A stretch of DNA of 64,000 nucleotides from JANNBN01 sp031385545 (GCA_031385545.1 JANNBN010000059.1:35495-99494); one strand, 5' to 3'. Positions 43,653 through 55,075 are shown, numbered from the stretch's first letter. A program made the numbers and translations. Notes: a model not told the origin generated them from the letters alone.

Positions 43653-43816
43653 CGTCGGGCGTCATGGTGCCGATTCTGTTGAACGGACCACGAACAGCGA
43701 ACTGGAATCGGCTGGCGTGTGACACGGTCCTATTTTCGGCGCCGGAGCCGCGGAAGCAAACGGTAAGCGAAAAACGGTCAGAACCGCACCTCTGCACCTG
43801 CTGAACTGTCTGGTCC

Positions 43817-45235
43817 ATGCGTTACGTGAGCACCCGCGGCCAGATGGAACCCCGTCCGTTCCTCGAAATCCTGATGGAAGGCCTTGCGCCCGACGGGGGA
43901 TTGGCAGTGCCCGAGTCCATTCCGGTGCTCAGCTCTGCCGAACTGCAAACAATGCGCACCATGTCGTACCCCGATCTGGCAATGGCCGTCATCGGCAGGT
44001 TCATCGACGACATCCCGACTGCTGACCTACGCGCCCTGATCGATGCCACCTACACGGAAGCCGCTTTCGGCTCCACGGACATCACCCCTGTCTCCCCACT
44101 CTGGGACAACCTCTCCATCCTGGAACTGTCGAACGGCCCGTCGCTGGCGTTCAAAGACGTTGCCATGCAGTTCCTTGGTCATCTGTTCGCTTACGTTCTT
44201 GAGCGCAGCGGAGATCAACTCAACATCCTTGGAGCTACCAGTGGCGATACAGGTGGTGCTGCCATCTACGCCATGCGGTCCAAGCCGCGAATCAGGGTAT
44301 TCATGCTGTCGCCGGTCGGACGCACCTCAGCGTTCCAGGCCGCGCAGATGTATTCGGTCCTCGACGAAAACATTCACAACATCGCCGTTCGGGGTGTGTT
44401 CGACGATTGCCAGGACATCGTGAAAGATGTGGGGGAAGACGCGGCGTTCAAGGCCCGCCATCGCATTGGAACGGTGAATTCCATCAACTGGGCCCGGGTG
44501 GTTGCGCAGGCCGTGTACTACTTCAAGGGCTACTTCGCGCTGACGCAGTCCAACGACGAGCGTGTCAGTTTCACCGTGCCATCAGGCAACTTCGGCAATG
44601 TTTACGCCGGGTGGATCGCCAAGCGCATGGGTTTGCCTATCGAGCGGCTGATCGTGGCGACCAACGAGAACGATGTCCTGCACGAGTTCTTCGCCTCCGG
44701 GCGATATGCGCCGCGCGGGTCCAGCCAGGTGCAGGCAACTTCCAGCCCGTCGATGGACATTTCGAAAGCGTCGAATTTCGAGCGGTTCGTATGGGACCTG
44801 GTGAACGCTGATGGTGAGACGGTCGCAGCTTTGTATCGCCAGATCTCGGCGGGTGGTTCGTTCGAACTTGCCGCGGACGAGTATCGCCGTGCCATCAGCG
44901 ATTCGGGGTTCGGCTCTGGTTCGTCGTCGCACGCGTTGCGTCTGGACGCGATCCGCGAAGTGCATCGGCGCACGGGTCGCATCATCGACACGCATACGGC
45001 CGATGCGTTCACGGTGTCCCGCGCGTTCGCTGCGGCGCAGCCCGACGTGCCGATGCTGGTGCTCGAGACAGCCCTGCCAGCCAAGTTCGGTGAGACGATC
45101 GACGAAGCGCTTGGTATCGCGGCGCCTCGTCCAGCAGGTCTGGAAGACCTTGAACGGCGTCCCCGGCGTGTGCTCGAGATGGACAACTCGGCCGCCGACG
45201 TGCGTACCTACGTTGCGTCAGTCACCGGCCTGTAG
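43817..45235 (+). CDS. thrC: Threonine synthase, long form
   Basis: 472 residues. Starts MRYVSTRG, with PLP Lys113 in SLAFKDVAMQ, GATSGDTGGAAIYA, VPSGNFGNVYAGWIAKRMG and TNENDVLHEFF. This is the long (E. coli/yeast-like) class rather than the shorter ~360-residue class usual in Actinobacteria. It converts phosphohomoserine to threonine. No homoserine kinase gene follows. The 43653-43816 gap shows no recognised element. Confidence 0.95.
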   Translation: MRYVSTRGQMEPRPFLEILMEGLAPDGGLAVPESIPVLSSAELQTMRTMSYPDLAMAVIGRFIDDIPTADLRALIDATYTEAAFGSTDITPVSPLWDNLSILELSNGPSLAFKDVAMQFLGHLFAYVLERSGDQLNILGATSGDTGGAAIYAMRSKPRIRVFMLSPVGRTSAFQAAQMYSVLDENIHNIAVRGVFDDCQDIVKDVGEDAAFKARHRIGTVNSINWARVVAQAVYYFKGYFALTQSNDERVSFTVPSGNFGNVYAGWIAKRMGLPIERLIVATNENDVLHEFFASGRYAPRGSSQVQATSSPSMDISKASNFERFVWDLVNADGETVAALYRQISAGGSFELAADEYRRAISDSGFGSGSSSHALRLDAIREVHRRTGRIIDTHTADAFTVSRAFAAAQPDVPMLVLETALPAKFGETIDEALGIAAPRPAGLEDLERRPRRVLEMDNSAADVRTYVASVTGL

Positions 45236-45239
45236 CGGG

Positions 45240-45324
45240 CTCAACATACGCGCAACTTGGCGATTCCGCGTCAGTCAGAGCGCCTTTGAGGTCGAGTTGC
45301 GCGTATGAATGGGCCGAGTTGTGT
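45240..45324. repeat. Palindromic intergenic repeat family 2, copy 2
   Basis: CATACGCGCAA and TTGCGCGTATG arms around a spacer with TCAGAGCG, ending CCGAGTTGTGT; the left outer arm is degenerate. Lies between convergent thrC and the pirin gene. Confidence 0.7.
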
Positions 45325-45361
45325 TCTGACCTGCGCGTTTAGGGAGTTGCACAGAGCAGGT

Positions 45362-46354
45362 TCAGTTGGAAGGGGCGGTGACCCGTCCGTCGGGGTGACG
45401 GGCAAAACGGTCACCCTCATGCACCGGATCATCGGCCGGCCAAGGCCAACCGCCGAACCGTGTGCTTTGGTAGTCCTCGTATGCCTGCACCAGCTCGGCC
45501 CTGGTGTTCATCACGAACGGCCCATGCTGCGCAACCGGTTCCCCGATGGGGCGGCTCTGCAACACCAGCGCACTGATGCCGGCATCACCTGCGATGATCT
45601 GCGCGCCTACGGTTGCATCGAGCCTGTTGCCGGTGTTCGGCCGCAACTGTTCGCCGTCGATGGCGCCGCTCCCTTCGAACACGTACAGCATGCGTTCGAC
45701 GCCTTGAGATGCGGCGGGCAGACGCAACGCTGTGCCGGGCTCGCCGCGCATCTCCCAGATGGCGAACTCGTTTTCCGGGTCAGCGGCCCACGAGTCGACC
45801 GGGGCAGGCGGTGCGGACTCGCCCCCAAGGTCGCCCGCGATGACCCGGACCGTCATGCCGTCGTGCAGGACGGGCTGATCCTCGTCCCAATTGAGCACGA
45901 ACGAAGGCGGAGCCATCTTCCGGGACCGGGGAAGATTGACCCAGATCTGGAACAGTTCGGCGGTGTTGGGCCCATCCTGGGAGAGCAGCGGAAACATCTC
46001 GGCGTGGACGATGCCTGCGCCTGCCGTCAGCCACTGGGTATCGCCGCGCCCGAACCGTGCAGCAGCGCCGAGCGAATCGCTGTGGTCGATCAGCCCTTGG
46101 CGGACATAGGTGACAGTTTCGAAGCCGCGATGCGGGTGGGCAGGAAAGCCCGGCACCGTGTCACCGTGGTACATCCGCCACCCGTCTTTGACTTCGAAGT
46201 CCATGCCGATGTTGCGGCCGTCGAGCGATGTCGACGGGCCGAACGTGGCATTGCCGGCCGGGTAGTGGTCCAGATGGTGGACACAGAACAGGAACGGGTC
46301 GATGGTCGGCCACTGGAAGCCCAGCTCGACGCTGTCACGGATGACGGAAGCCAT
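45362..46354 (-). CDS. Pirin family protein
   Basis: 330 residues, bicupin. Metal ligands visible: His73, His75 (PAHPHRGFETVTYV), His117 and Glu119 (GAGIVHAEM). GRGDTQWLTAGAGIVHAEMFPL and the C-terminal cupin (LPAASQGVERMLYVFEGSGAID) fit pirins, some of which oxidise quercetin and others act as regulators. TAGCCT lies 7 nt before the ATG. Confidence 0.9.
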   Translation of the reverse strand: MASVIRDSVELGFQWPTIDPFLFCVHHLDHYPAGNATFGPSTSLDGRNIGMDFEVKDGWRMYHGDTVPGFPAHPHRGFETVTYVRQGLIDHSDSLGAAARFGRGDTQWLTAGAGIVHAEMFPLLSQDGPNTAELFQIWVNLPRSRKMAPPSFVLNWDEDQPVLHDGMTVRVIAGDLGGESAPPAPVDSWAADPENEFAIWEMRGEPGTALRLPAASQGVERMLYVFEGSGAIDGEQLRPNTGNRLDATVGAQIIAGDAGISALVLQSRPIGEPVAQHGPFVMNTRAELVQAYEDYQSTRFGGWPWPADDPVHEGDRFARHPDGRVTAPSN

Positions 46355-46361
46355 ATGGCAA

Positions 46362-46367
46362 AGGCTA
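46362..46367 (-). promoter_or_regulatory. -10 box TAGCCT, leaderless promoter of the pirin gene
   Basis: TAGCCT on the minus strand, 7 nt before ATG 46354. Confidence 0.5.
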
Positions 46368-46408
46368 GGGCCAGCCGAGACACAACGCGGAGGGTGTCGC
46401 GCGTTTGG

Positions 46409-46437
46409 TTTGTTTCCGTCCCGAAACCGGTTATGGT
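46409..46437 (+). promoter_or_regulatory. Probable rho promoter
   Basis: TTTGTT (46409) and TATGGT (46432) spaced by 17 nt. This would give a leader of about 280 nt before rho, in contrast to the leaderless genes nearby. Confidence 0.45.
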
Positions 46438-46724
46438 GTGTCAGCCCGGTGTTGCTGGTTCAGCCGCCGGACCTCCCTCGTCGAACTGTCTGCTGCTGCA
46501 AAGCTGCGTCCAGAGCCGAGGCCGGCGCAGGGTCGCCGCTTCCTCCGTTCCGTCGAGATCGGCCGGAAGCACGACCGACACGCACCCCGTCACACCAATC
46601 TGCAAGACCCGCAACGCCTCGCAATACCCGGCAATACCCGGCAATACCCGGCAACACCCCCACCCACCCCACCAACAACGCTGCGTTGCAGCACCAGTCG
46701 GGTTCCCCACCCGATGGAGGACAG
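46438..46724 (+). other. Long C-rich rho leader with triple 10-bp repeat
   Basis: The region is rich in C and poor in G toward its 3' end and contains three perfect GCAATACCCG units (46621-46650) followed by a degenerate fourth. Unstructured C-rich RNA is what Rho binds, so autoregulation by early termination is plausible, as known for rho in E. coli. No open frame was recognised. Confidence 0.45.
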
Positions 46725-48815
<2,091 letters not shown>

Positions 48816-48864
48816 CCAGTTAACTGACCGGGCAACCACCCACCAGAATCCAATCATTACGGCC

Positions 48865-49971
48865 ATGGAACCCGAGCGTCGCTCGCAGCTGCTCTTCGGC
48901 AAGCTGCGGGCGCTGACCGCCGAGCACTTCTATCCACAACCCGGTGTTCAGCAGCTCGGTGGCCCACGACCGGAGAGCCTGCACTTGGAGCGGGTTCCGT
49001 ACTTCGCAGGTACTGCCGCGTTCGACAGGGCGGCGTCGCGACTGGTCGTGTTGGTCGAGCAGGCTCAGGTCGACCGGGACCCGCTCGACATCGACCCGCT
49101 CGGCCCCCGACCGCCACGGGGCTGGTTGGGCGGCGCAATCGTTGCCGCAGCACGATGTGCTGCCTCGGAGCTGCATCTCATTGGTGACGGGTCGCTGCTC
49201 ACCGGCGACGATGCGCGCCGGGCCGGCCGCTGCAACGTCCCGACGCACTGCTGGTCCGTTATCGGCCGATCCCTGCAACCGGTCGTGCCAGCGCCGCTGT
49301 CTGACTCACTCGCACTACGCGCCGACCAGTTGCCGCCGGACGAACAGGGTTTCGTTGCTGTCATTGTGGCGGCAGGGGCGGTGCCGGTTGTCGAACAAGG
49401 AGTGCTCCGCGCCGAGGTTCTGGGCCTGGAAGTTGCCCGCGTACAACGAGATCTCGAGACGGATCGCCCGCACCTTGCGGTCGGCGTGGGGAAGCATGAT
49501 CGGCTGGCGCAGTCGATGATGAACGCTGCAGTCGACCCCGCCGTTGCGCTGGCCGAAGCGGTTGCTGCCGTTTCGGTGCACCGCAAACCAGGGGCGGCAT
49601 CGCATCCTGCAAACACGGTGGCGCGTTCTCGGTGGTTGCGCGAAATGGTGATCGCGAATCCCGCACGATTCGGGTTCGCGGGACCTTGCGAGCGGGTCGG
49701 CGCAACGATTGCATCGGACCTGAAGGCGTCGGGCGTTGCGTCGCTGACAGCGGTGCGCGATGGTCAGCCGGTGGTCATCGGGTGCGTTGCGGGCGTTGAC
49801 CTCGACGGGCCTACCGATCTGCTCGACACCGCAGCGCGGATCGGTATCGCTCAAGTCTTTCTGCTCGTCCCGACCCCAGATGATTTTGCTGCTGTACGTG
49901 TTGCATGTGACACCCTCAGCCCCACTCCGGGTGTCGTGCCTGTCGGATCCCCGTTCGCTGAGGCAGAATGA
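48865..49971 (+). CDS. Hypothetical protein between rho and prfA
   Basis: 368 residues. No membrane segment. VTIEDXX-like catalytic motifs are not seen; notable stretches are RLVVLVEQAQVDRDP, HLAVGVGKHDRLAQSMM, GFAGPCERVGATIASDLKASGVASLTAV and VFLLVPTPDDFAAVRVAC, which read as alternating strands and helices of an alpha/beta protein. I do not recognise the family. It lies 49 nt after rho and 4 nt before the next gene, so it is probably co-transcribed with both. Confidence 0.6.
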   Translation: MEPERRSQLLFGKLRALTAEHFYPQPGVQQLGGPRPESLHLERVPYFAGTAAFDRAASRLVVLVEQAQVDRDPLDIDPLGPRPPRGWLGGAIVAAARCAASELHLIGDGSLLTGDDARRAGRCNVPTHCWSVIGRSLQPVVPAPLSDSLALRADQLPPDEQGFVAVIVAAGAVPVVEQGVLRAEVLGLEVARVQRDLETDRPHLAVGVGKHDRLAQSMMNAAVDPAVALAEAVAAVSVHRKPGAASHPANTVARSRWLREMVIANPARFGFAGPCERVGATIASDLKASGVASLTAVRDGQPVVIGCVAGVDLDGPTDLLDTAARIGIAQVFLLVPTPDDFAAVRVACDTLSPTPGVVPVGSPFAEAE

Positions 49972-49975
49972 CCCA

Positions 49976-51166
49976 GTGAGCGCGACCGAAGCCGAGCACA
50001 CGGTCGCGTTCGACCCTCCGGATGTTGCCCCATCCCGCGTCGAGGGTGGAGGGTCTGCTGGCCCTCCCACCCACACCCGTTCGGCGGCAGCACGCAACGC
50101 GCTCCGCAGCTTCAAGGTGCTGGCTTTCCTCGCGCTCGCGTATTACGTGGTCGTCCCTCAGCTTGCTGACGCCAAGAAAGCTGCACAGACGCTGGCCGAG
50201 GTGAAGGTGGAGTTCCTCGTCCTGGGCCTTGCCCTGGAAGGTGCCGCGCTGTTCTGCTATTCGCTGCTGACCCGGTCTGCGCTGCCGCGCCATACCGGGC
50301 CGTCGATCGGCACGCTCTTCCGGATCCAGCTGTCCACACGCGCCATCTCGTCGGTCGTGCCCGGCGGGGCGGCTGCGAGCAATGCGCTCGGTTACCGCCT
50401 GCTCACCCGGACCGGGGTCAGCGGGCCTGATGCCGGCTTCGCACTCGGAGCAGCCGGGTTGGGCAGTGCAGTGGTGCTGAACCTGGTGCTGTGGTTGGCG
50501 CTGCTGGTGTCCATCCCGCTGTCGGGTGTGAAGCCCGTCTATGTCACCGTTGCCCTGGTCGGCGTGGTCATCCTGCTGGTGTTCGGCGCGCTGGTCTTCG
50601 CGCTGTTGCGTGGCCAGGTCCGGGCGCAGCGTGTTGCTCGCCGAATTGCGGCGCGGGTGACGTTCATGGACGAGGACCGGGCGGCACAGACCGTGCAACA
50701 CCTCGCCGACCGTCTCCGCCAGCTCATCAGCCGCCCGGAAGTGCTGCGAGAACTGCTGGTGTGGGGTGTTCTCAACTGGATGCTGGACGCTGCGTCGCTC
50801 GGCGTGTTCCTGTACGCGTTCGGCGGGCGTATCCGGGTCGACTCGCTCGTCGTGTCGTTCTGCATCGTCAACGTGCTCGCCGTCGTGCCCATCACGCCCG
50901 GCGGGCTGGGCGTGGTCGAGTTCATGTATCCGTCGCTTCTTGTCACCATCTTCGGCATGCGCGTCATCGACGTCACCTATGGCGTTGGTGCCTATCGCAT
51001 CGCGCAGTTGTGGCTGCCGATCGCCGTCGGGGCTGCGTGTTACCTCACCCTGCGGGTGGGTCCGTGGCGAATCGACCGCGACGGAGAACGCCTGCGCGGG
51101 CTGCGCGACGAGGTCCGCCACGAGCAGTCGATGTCCGGCGCCGACAGGGCGGCAGCGAAGCGGTAA
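49976..51166 (+). CDS. Lysylphosphatidylglycerol-synthase-type membrane protein (YbhN-like)
   Basis: 396 residues from GTG 49976, with CAGAAT 6 nt upstream. About eight membrane segments; STRAISSVVPGGAAASNALGYRLL and VNVLAVVPITPGGLGVVEFMYPSLLV are the conserved LPG_synthase_TM motifs (P-GG in helices 3 and 7). The family covers flippase/synthase domains of MprF and many orphan proteins whose substrate is unknown; no aminoacyl-transferase domain is fused here. Confidence 0.82.
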   Translation: MSATEAEHTVAFDPPDVAPSRVEGGGSAGPPTHTRSAAARNALRSFKVLAFLALAYYVVVPQLADAKKAAQTLAEVKVEFLVLGLALEGAALFCYSLLTRSALPRHTGPSIGTLFRIQLSTRAISSVVPGGAAASNALGYRLLTRTGVSGPDAGFALGAAGLGSAVVLNLVLWLALLVSIPLSGVKPVYVTVALVGVVILLVFGALVFALLRGQVRAQRVARRIAARVTFMDEDRAAQTVQHLADRLRQLISRPEVLRELLVWGVLNWMLDAASLGVFLYAFGGRIRVDSLVVSFCIVNVLAVVPITPGGLGVVEFMYPSLLVTIFGMRVIDVTYGVGAYRIAQLWLPIAVGAACYLTLRVGPWRIDRDGERLRGLRDEVRHEQSMSGADRAAAKR

Positions 51167-51174
51167 AGGCCAGG

Positions 51175-51180
51175 TAGCGT
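51175..51180 (+). promoter_or_regulatory. -10 box TAGCGT, leaderless promoter of prfA
   Basis: TAGCGT lies 8 nt before GTG 51189. Confidence 0.55.
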
Positions 51181-51188
51181 GTACAGCC

Positions 51189-52256
51189 GTGTTGGAACGG
51201 CTGTCAGGTCTCGAGAACGAGTACGAACTCGTGGTGATGCGGCTGTCCGACCCTGTCGTCCAGGCCGACCAGGTCAAGCTGCGCGACGTGGGGCGCCGCC
51301 TCAAGGAACTGGAACCGATCGTCGAGAAGATTCGCGAGCGCTCAGCTACCCAGAGCGATCTCGACACTGCGCGCGAGATGGCCAACGAGTCCGATGGTGC
51401 CGACCGAGACACGATGCGTGCCGAGGCTGACCAGTTCGAGAAGCGGCTGACCGAGATCGACGAAGAGCTGAAGCTGGCGTTGCTGCCACGCGATCCCAAC
51501 AACGATCGCAACGTCATCGTCGAAATCCGTGGTGCCGAGGGCGGCGAAGAGTCCAACCTGTGGGCACGCGACCTGTTCGAGATGTACAGCCGGTTCTGCT
51601 CGGCAAAAGGGTGGCGGTTCCAGCTGCTCGGCTCGGATCCGTCACCGATGGGCGGCCTCAACGAAGTGAGCTTCTCCGTTGCAGGCGACGGGGTGTGGAC
51701 GCACTTGAAACACGAAGGTGGCCCGCATCGTGTGCAGCGCGTGCCGGCGACTGAGAGTCAGGGACGGGTGCACACGTCGGCTGCCACAGTGACCGTGCTG
51801 CCGGAGGCCGAAGAGGTCGACGTCGACATCAAGGACATCGACCTGCGCATCGACACGTATCGGGCTTCGTCAGCCGGTGGCCAGAACGTCAACACCACCG
51901 ACTCTGCCGTGCGCATCACCCACCTTCCAACGGGTGTGGTTGTCGCCATGCAGGACGAGCGCAGCCAGATGCAGAACAAGGCCAAGGCCATGGTCGTGCT
52001 TCGGTCCCGGCTGATGAAGTTGGAACAAGATCGCCACGAAGCCGAGCAGTCCGGCCTGCGCAAGAGCCAAATCGGTGGCGGTGGGCGAGGCGAGAAAATT
52101 CGTACGTACAACTATAAAGAGAACCGGGTCACCGACCACCGCATCGGTCTCACCCTGTACCGGCTGGACCGTGTTCTGTTGGGCGACCTCGACGAGGTGG
52201 TTGACGCGCTCATCGCAGACGAGCGTGCCCGCCAACTTGAGTCGGCCGACCTGTAG
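51189..52256 (+). CDS. prfA: Peptide chain release factor 1
   Basis: 355 residues from GTG 51189. Coiled-coil N-domain, the RF1 codon-recognition PAT motif at 186-188 (HRVQRVPATESQGRVHTSAAT) and the GGQ motif at 230-232 (SSAGGQNVN), with the C-terminal KSQIGGGGRGEKIRTYNYKENRVTDHRIG. It reads UAA and UAG and releases the peptide. prmC, whose product methylates the GGQ Gln, follows 36 nt later. Confidence 0.97.
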   Translation: MLERLSGLENEYELVVMRLSDPVVQADQVKLRDVGRRLKELEPIVEKIRERSATQSDLDTAREMANESDGADRDTMRAEADQFEKRLTEIDEELKLALLPRDPNNDRNVIVEIRGAEGGEESNLWARDLFEMYSRFCSAKGWRFQLLGSDPSPMGGLNEVSFSVAGDGVWTHLKHEGGPHRVQRVPATESQGRVHTSAATVTVLPEAEEVDVDIKDIDLRIDTYRASSAGGQNVNTTDSAVRITHLPTGVVVAMQDERSQMQNKAKAMVVLRSRLMKLEQDRHEAEQSGLRKSQIGGGGRGEKIRTYNYKENRVTDHRIGLTLYRLDRVLLGDLDEVVDALIADERARQLESADL

Positions 52257-52292
52257 CCCGGTTCCGCCGGCATCTTGAGCGCCCTGAGCATC

Positions 52293-53171
52293 ATGAGCAC
52301 CGTCACCTGGCGACAACTCATAGCCGAGGCAGCCGCCGCGCTCACAACCCACCTGGGCGGCGACCGGTTGCACGAGGCACGTTGGATCGTTGAACGCGTG
52401 TCAGGGTTCACCCGGGCCGAGCTGATCATCAGCGGGGTCGAACCCGTGAGTACCCGTGGCGTGGCCCATTTCGACCAGCTGGTGGCACGGCGGTGCGCAG
52501 GCGAGCCCTTGCAGTATGTGCTTGGGCGGTGGATGTTCCGCCAGCTGGACCTGTTCGTCGATGCCCGCGTGCTCATCCCCAGGCCCGAAACCGAAGTGGT
52601 GGCCGGCCTCGGTATCGATCATCTGCGCACATATGGTAGCCCCGTGCGCGCTGTCGATCTTGGGTGCGGGTCCGGTGCAATCGGTCTGTCTGTTGCAGTC
52701 GAAGTTCCGTCTGCTTCGGTCTGGCTGACCGACGTGTCACTTGACGCGCTCGATGTCACCCGGGCCAACCTTGCCGGCCTCGGCCGCGCCGGGGCGAGGG
52801 TGTTGGTGCATGCGGGCTCCTGGTTCGATGCGCTCCCGGCCGAGCTGCGCGGCACGCTGGACCTGCTGATCTCGAACCCACCGTATGTGGCGCCTGAAGA
52901 GGTGCTGCCGCACGAGGTGATCGGGTACGAGCCGCACGTTGCGCTGTTCAGCGAAATGGCTGGTGGGTCACCCGGCGACGCGCATCTGGTGCATATCGTG
53001 GATCAGGCACCGCTGTGGCTGGCGCCCGGAGGTGCGCTGGTGCTGGAGATGTCACCCCACCAGACGGCCCCGATAGCGCAGCGATGCTCCGCTCTGGGGT
53101 TCGATCCGCGAATCGAAGCCGATCTTGCCGGCCGGCCGCGAGCTGTCGTCGCGGTCTTGCGCACCGGCTGA
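52293..53171 (+). CDS. prmC: Release factor glutamine methyltransferase
   Basis: 292 residues from ATG 52293; an upstream TTG in frame is possible. N-terminal helical domain, then the SAM-binding fold (VRAVDLGCGSGAIGLSVAVE) and the catalytic NPPY motif in LLISNPPYVAPEEV. It methylates the GGQ glutamine of RF1/RF2. It stands directly after prfA as in most bacteria. Confidence 0.95.
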   Translation: MSTVTWRQLIAEAAAALTTHLGGDRLHEARWIVERVSGFTRAELIISGVEPVSTRGVAHFDQLVARRCAGEPLQYVLGRWMFRQLDLFVDARVLIPRPETEVVAGLGIDHLRTYGSPVRAVDLGCGSGAIGLSVAVEVPSASVWLTDVSLDALDVTRANLAGLGRAGARVLVHAGSWFDALPAELRGTLDLLISNPPYVAPEEVLPHEVIGYEPHVALFSEMAGGSPGDAHLVHIVDQAPLWLAPGGALVLEMSPHQTAPIAQRCSALGFDPRIEADLAGRPRAVVAVLRTG

Positions 53172-53172
53172 G

Positions 53173-53586
53173 TCAGGCCCTTGGTTTCGCCGCTTCCTTC
53201 TTGGAAGCGCCCGTCTTCGCTGATGAAGCCTGTGAGGCTCGGTGGTCTCGCAGTCGGGCCCGAGTGATCTCGCCGATCAGGCGCAGGGGCATGGGCCGTG
53301 AAAGCTGGAACGACAGGGTGCCCTTGCCGGCAACGTGTTGCGCGATGCGGCGCTGGAATGCATCGGTCCCAGTGGGAATGGGGTACATCGAGATGTGATG
53401 CTTCCACCCTGAATAGAACACCACCACCTTGCCGTCGACGGCAAAGGCCGGAATTGCGTAGCTGATGAACTCGGAGGCCTCGGCTGGCAACTCGGCCCTG
53501 ATGGTGGTCCGCACCTCTTCCAGTACCTCTTGTACATCGTGGGGGAAACCAGCGATGTACTCGTCGACTGAAGCAGCTGCAGCCAT
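53173..53586 (-). CDS. DUF1801 (YdhG-like) domain protein
   Basis: 137 residues. VDEYIAGFPHDVQEVLEEVRTTIRAELPAEASEFISYAIPAFAVDGKVVVFYSGWKHHISMYPIP is the full DUF1801 pattern; the C-terminus is a basic Lys/Ala tail. The role is unknown; the fold is YjbR/YdhG-like. CAGACT lies 7 nt before the ATG. Convergent with prmC. Confidence 0.85.
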   Translation of the reverse strand: MAAAASVDEYIAGFPHDVQEVLEEVRTTIRAELPAEASEFISYAIPAFAVDGKVVVFYSGWKHHISMYPIPTGTDAFQRRIAQHVAGKGTLSFQLSRPMPLRLIGEITRARLRDHRASQASSAKTGASKKEAAKPRA

Positions 53587-53628
53587 ACATCGGAGTCTGC
53601 ATTCGTCGCCGCGCGTGTCGCAAGTGGG

Positions 53629-54324
53629 TTAGCCGCCGACAAGGATCATTGTCGCCCGCCCGACCACTCGTGCACCGGTGAGTTGTTCGGCGTCATCGGC
53701 CCGCATCGCAACGAGAGCGCCTCGATCATCGAGGACGACCACCTGCGCGTTCCGCACGGTTCTGAACACGGCACCGTCGCCGTCGGATGCAACCAGCACG
53801 TCGACGTGATCGCCAATTCGCAACCCTGGCGGAACCGCGTCCAGAGGGAGCCCGACCCCGCGCCGGCCTGGCCCTATCGCAGCCACGATTTCTGATGTTG
53901 ACGCCGGGACCGTTCGAGCGAGATCTACCGGCGCGCCGACCGAAAGGTTACCCATCGGTATCCGGCCGACAGCCGAACGAATACCGGTTGCAGAGCGTTT
54001 TGGCGCAAACGCCGACGGAATGGACCGGACCACGACCGACGGAGCATCGATCGGTTTGCCGGCGTCGATCGGCTGTGAGACGACCACCACGTCGACGAGT
54101 GAACCCCATTCGGGCGGATATGGCGCGGCTGCGCGCTCCACGATGCGAGCCGTCACGAGCGCTATTGCGATGGTGACGAGCCAGAACGTGACCGGAGCCG
54201 TGAGCTGCCGGAAGCGGAAGGGAATTCGGCGGCGTCGGATGGCCGAGCTGGGAAGCAGCTTCCTGATCGGCCAGGGAAATGGAAGGTGAACGGGGAACTG
54301 AATGGGGAACTGAATGGGTCGCAT
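53629..54324 (-). CDS. SAF-domain (CpaB-like) membrane protein
   Basis: 231 residues from ATG 54324, which has GGAGG 5 nt upstream. N-terminal Pro/Phe-rich stretch with a 12-bp DNA repeat (QFPIQFP), one membrane segment (about 44-62), then a SAF domain: VVVVSQPIDAGKPIDAPSVVVRSIP, VGRIPMGNLSVGAPVDLA, VGLPLDAVPPGLRIGDHVDVLV. This matches the CpaB/RcpC and FlgA-like family used in pilus assembly, but it is far from the pilus genes at the window start. Only a DUF998 gene lies nearby, so the partner machinery is unknown. Confidence 0.75.
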   Translation of the reverse strand: MRPIQFPIQFPVHLPFPWPIRKLLPSSAIRRRRIPFRFRQLTAPVTFWLVTIAIALVTARIVERAAAPYPPEWGSLVDVVVVSQPIDAGKPIDAPSVVVRSIPSAFAPKRSATGIRSAVGRIPMGNLSVGAPVDLARTVPASTSEIVAAIGPGRRGVGLPLDAVPPGLRIGDHVDVLVASDGDGAVFRTVRNAQVVVLDDRGALVAMRADDAEQLTGARVVGRATMILVGG

Positions 54325-54437
54325 CGATGCCTCCGGGAGAGTCTGAAATCCGGCGGGGCGGGAGTGCGCGAGACAGCCGACCGATGAGGCATCTCCGTAC
54401 AACGGGAGAGCGAGGAAACCGACGTTACCGTGCGCAG

Positions 54438-55025
54438 CTACCTGCGGGGTCGAAGACTGCGCAGCGGTCCGATTCCCGCAGCGACGCCGATGGATGCGCT
54501 GACCAGCCACACGTCGCCGACCGTGAGGCCGGCCCGCTGGAAGAAGCCGTGAGCCGGGCCGGCCAGGGTCGCCGCCAGGCTGAGCCCGGAGAGAGTGGTG
54601 ACAGCCACCGCAGCGACGCGTTGCGAGCGGTCCGTCAACGCCGGCAGCATCGCAATCGGAATCGAGGCAAGCGTGACGTAACCGGTGCCGGCGAAGACCC
54701 CATGCAGTCGATCGATCGCAGGGCTGGTGTCAAGTGGAGTTGCTGCGACGCCCAGGGTTGCCAGCCCGGTCAGGAGTGTCGGGATCCACGCCGGCCCTCG
54801 CACGTGTTGCTTGAACGCAGCGGCAGCAAGTGGAACCGCCGTACCGAACACCACGAACCCGGCTGTCATGGCTGGCGCGGTCGCTGCGCCGCGTTCGGCG
54901 AGCCGGCTGATTGCGTCGTGAATCGGACGGTACCCCGAGCGGGTTGCACCCAGGGTTGCCCACGTGCCGATGAACGCAGCCGGGCCGACGGCCCCGCCGA
55001 GGGCGAAACGCCGTGAGGTATGCAT
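54438..55025 (-). CDS. DUF998 membrane protein
   Basis: 195 residues from ATG 55025, with CAGAAT 6 nt upstream. Six hydrophobic segments with RPIHDAISRLAERGAATAPAMTAGFVVFG and AIDRLHGVFAGTGYVTLASIPIAMLPAL, the DUF998 pattern. Function unknown. Overlaps the region upstream of the divergent CoA-transferase, whose true start is downstream. Confidence 0.8.
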   Translation of the reverse strand: MHTSRRFALGGAVGPAAFIGTWATLGATRSGYRPIHDAISRLAERGAATAPAMTAGFVVFGTAVPLAAAAFKQHVRGPAWIPTLLTGLATLGVAATPLDTSPAIDRLHGVFAGTGYVTLASIPIAMLPALTDRSQRVAAVAVTTLSGLSLAATLAGPAHGFFQRAGLTVGDVWLVSASIGVAAGIGPLRSLRPRR

Positions 55026-55075
55026 ACTGTGATTCTGGCAGCGAACCAGGTTGCACAAAACGCAGAGCCGATGGA

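Noticed and set aside
43653..43816. Riboswitch or attenuator between hom and thrC
   Set aside because: No Thr-rich leader peptide or convincing paired terminator/antiterminator was found in the 164 nt.
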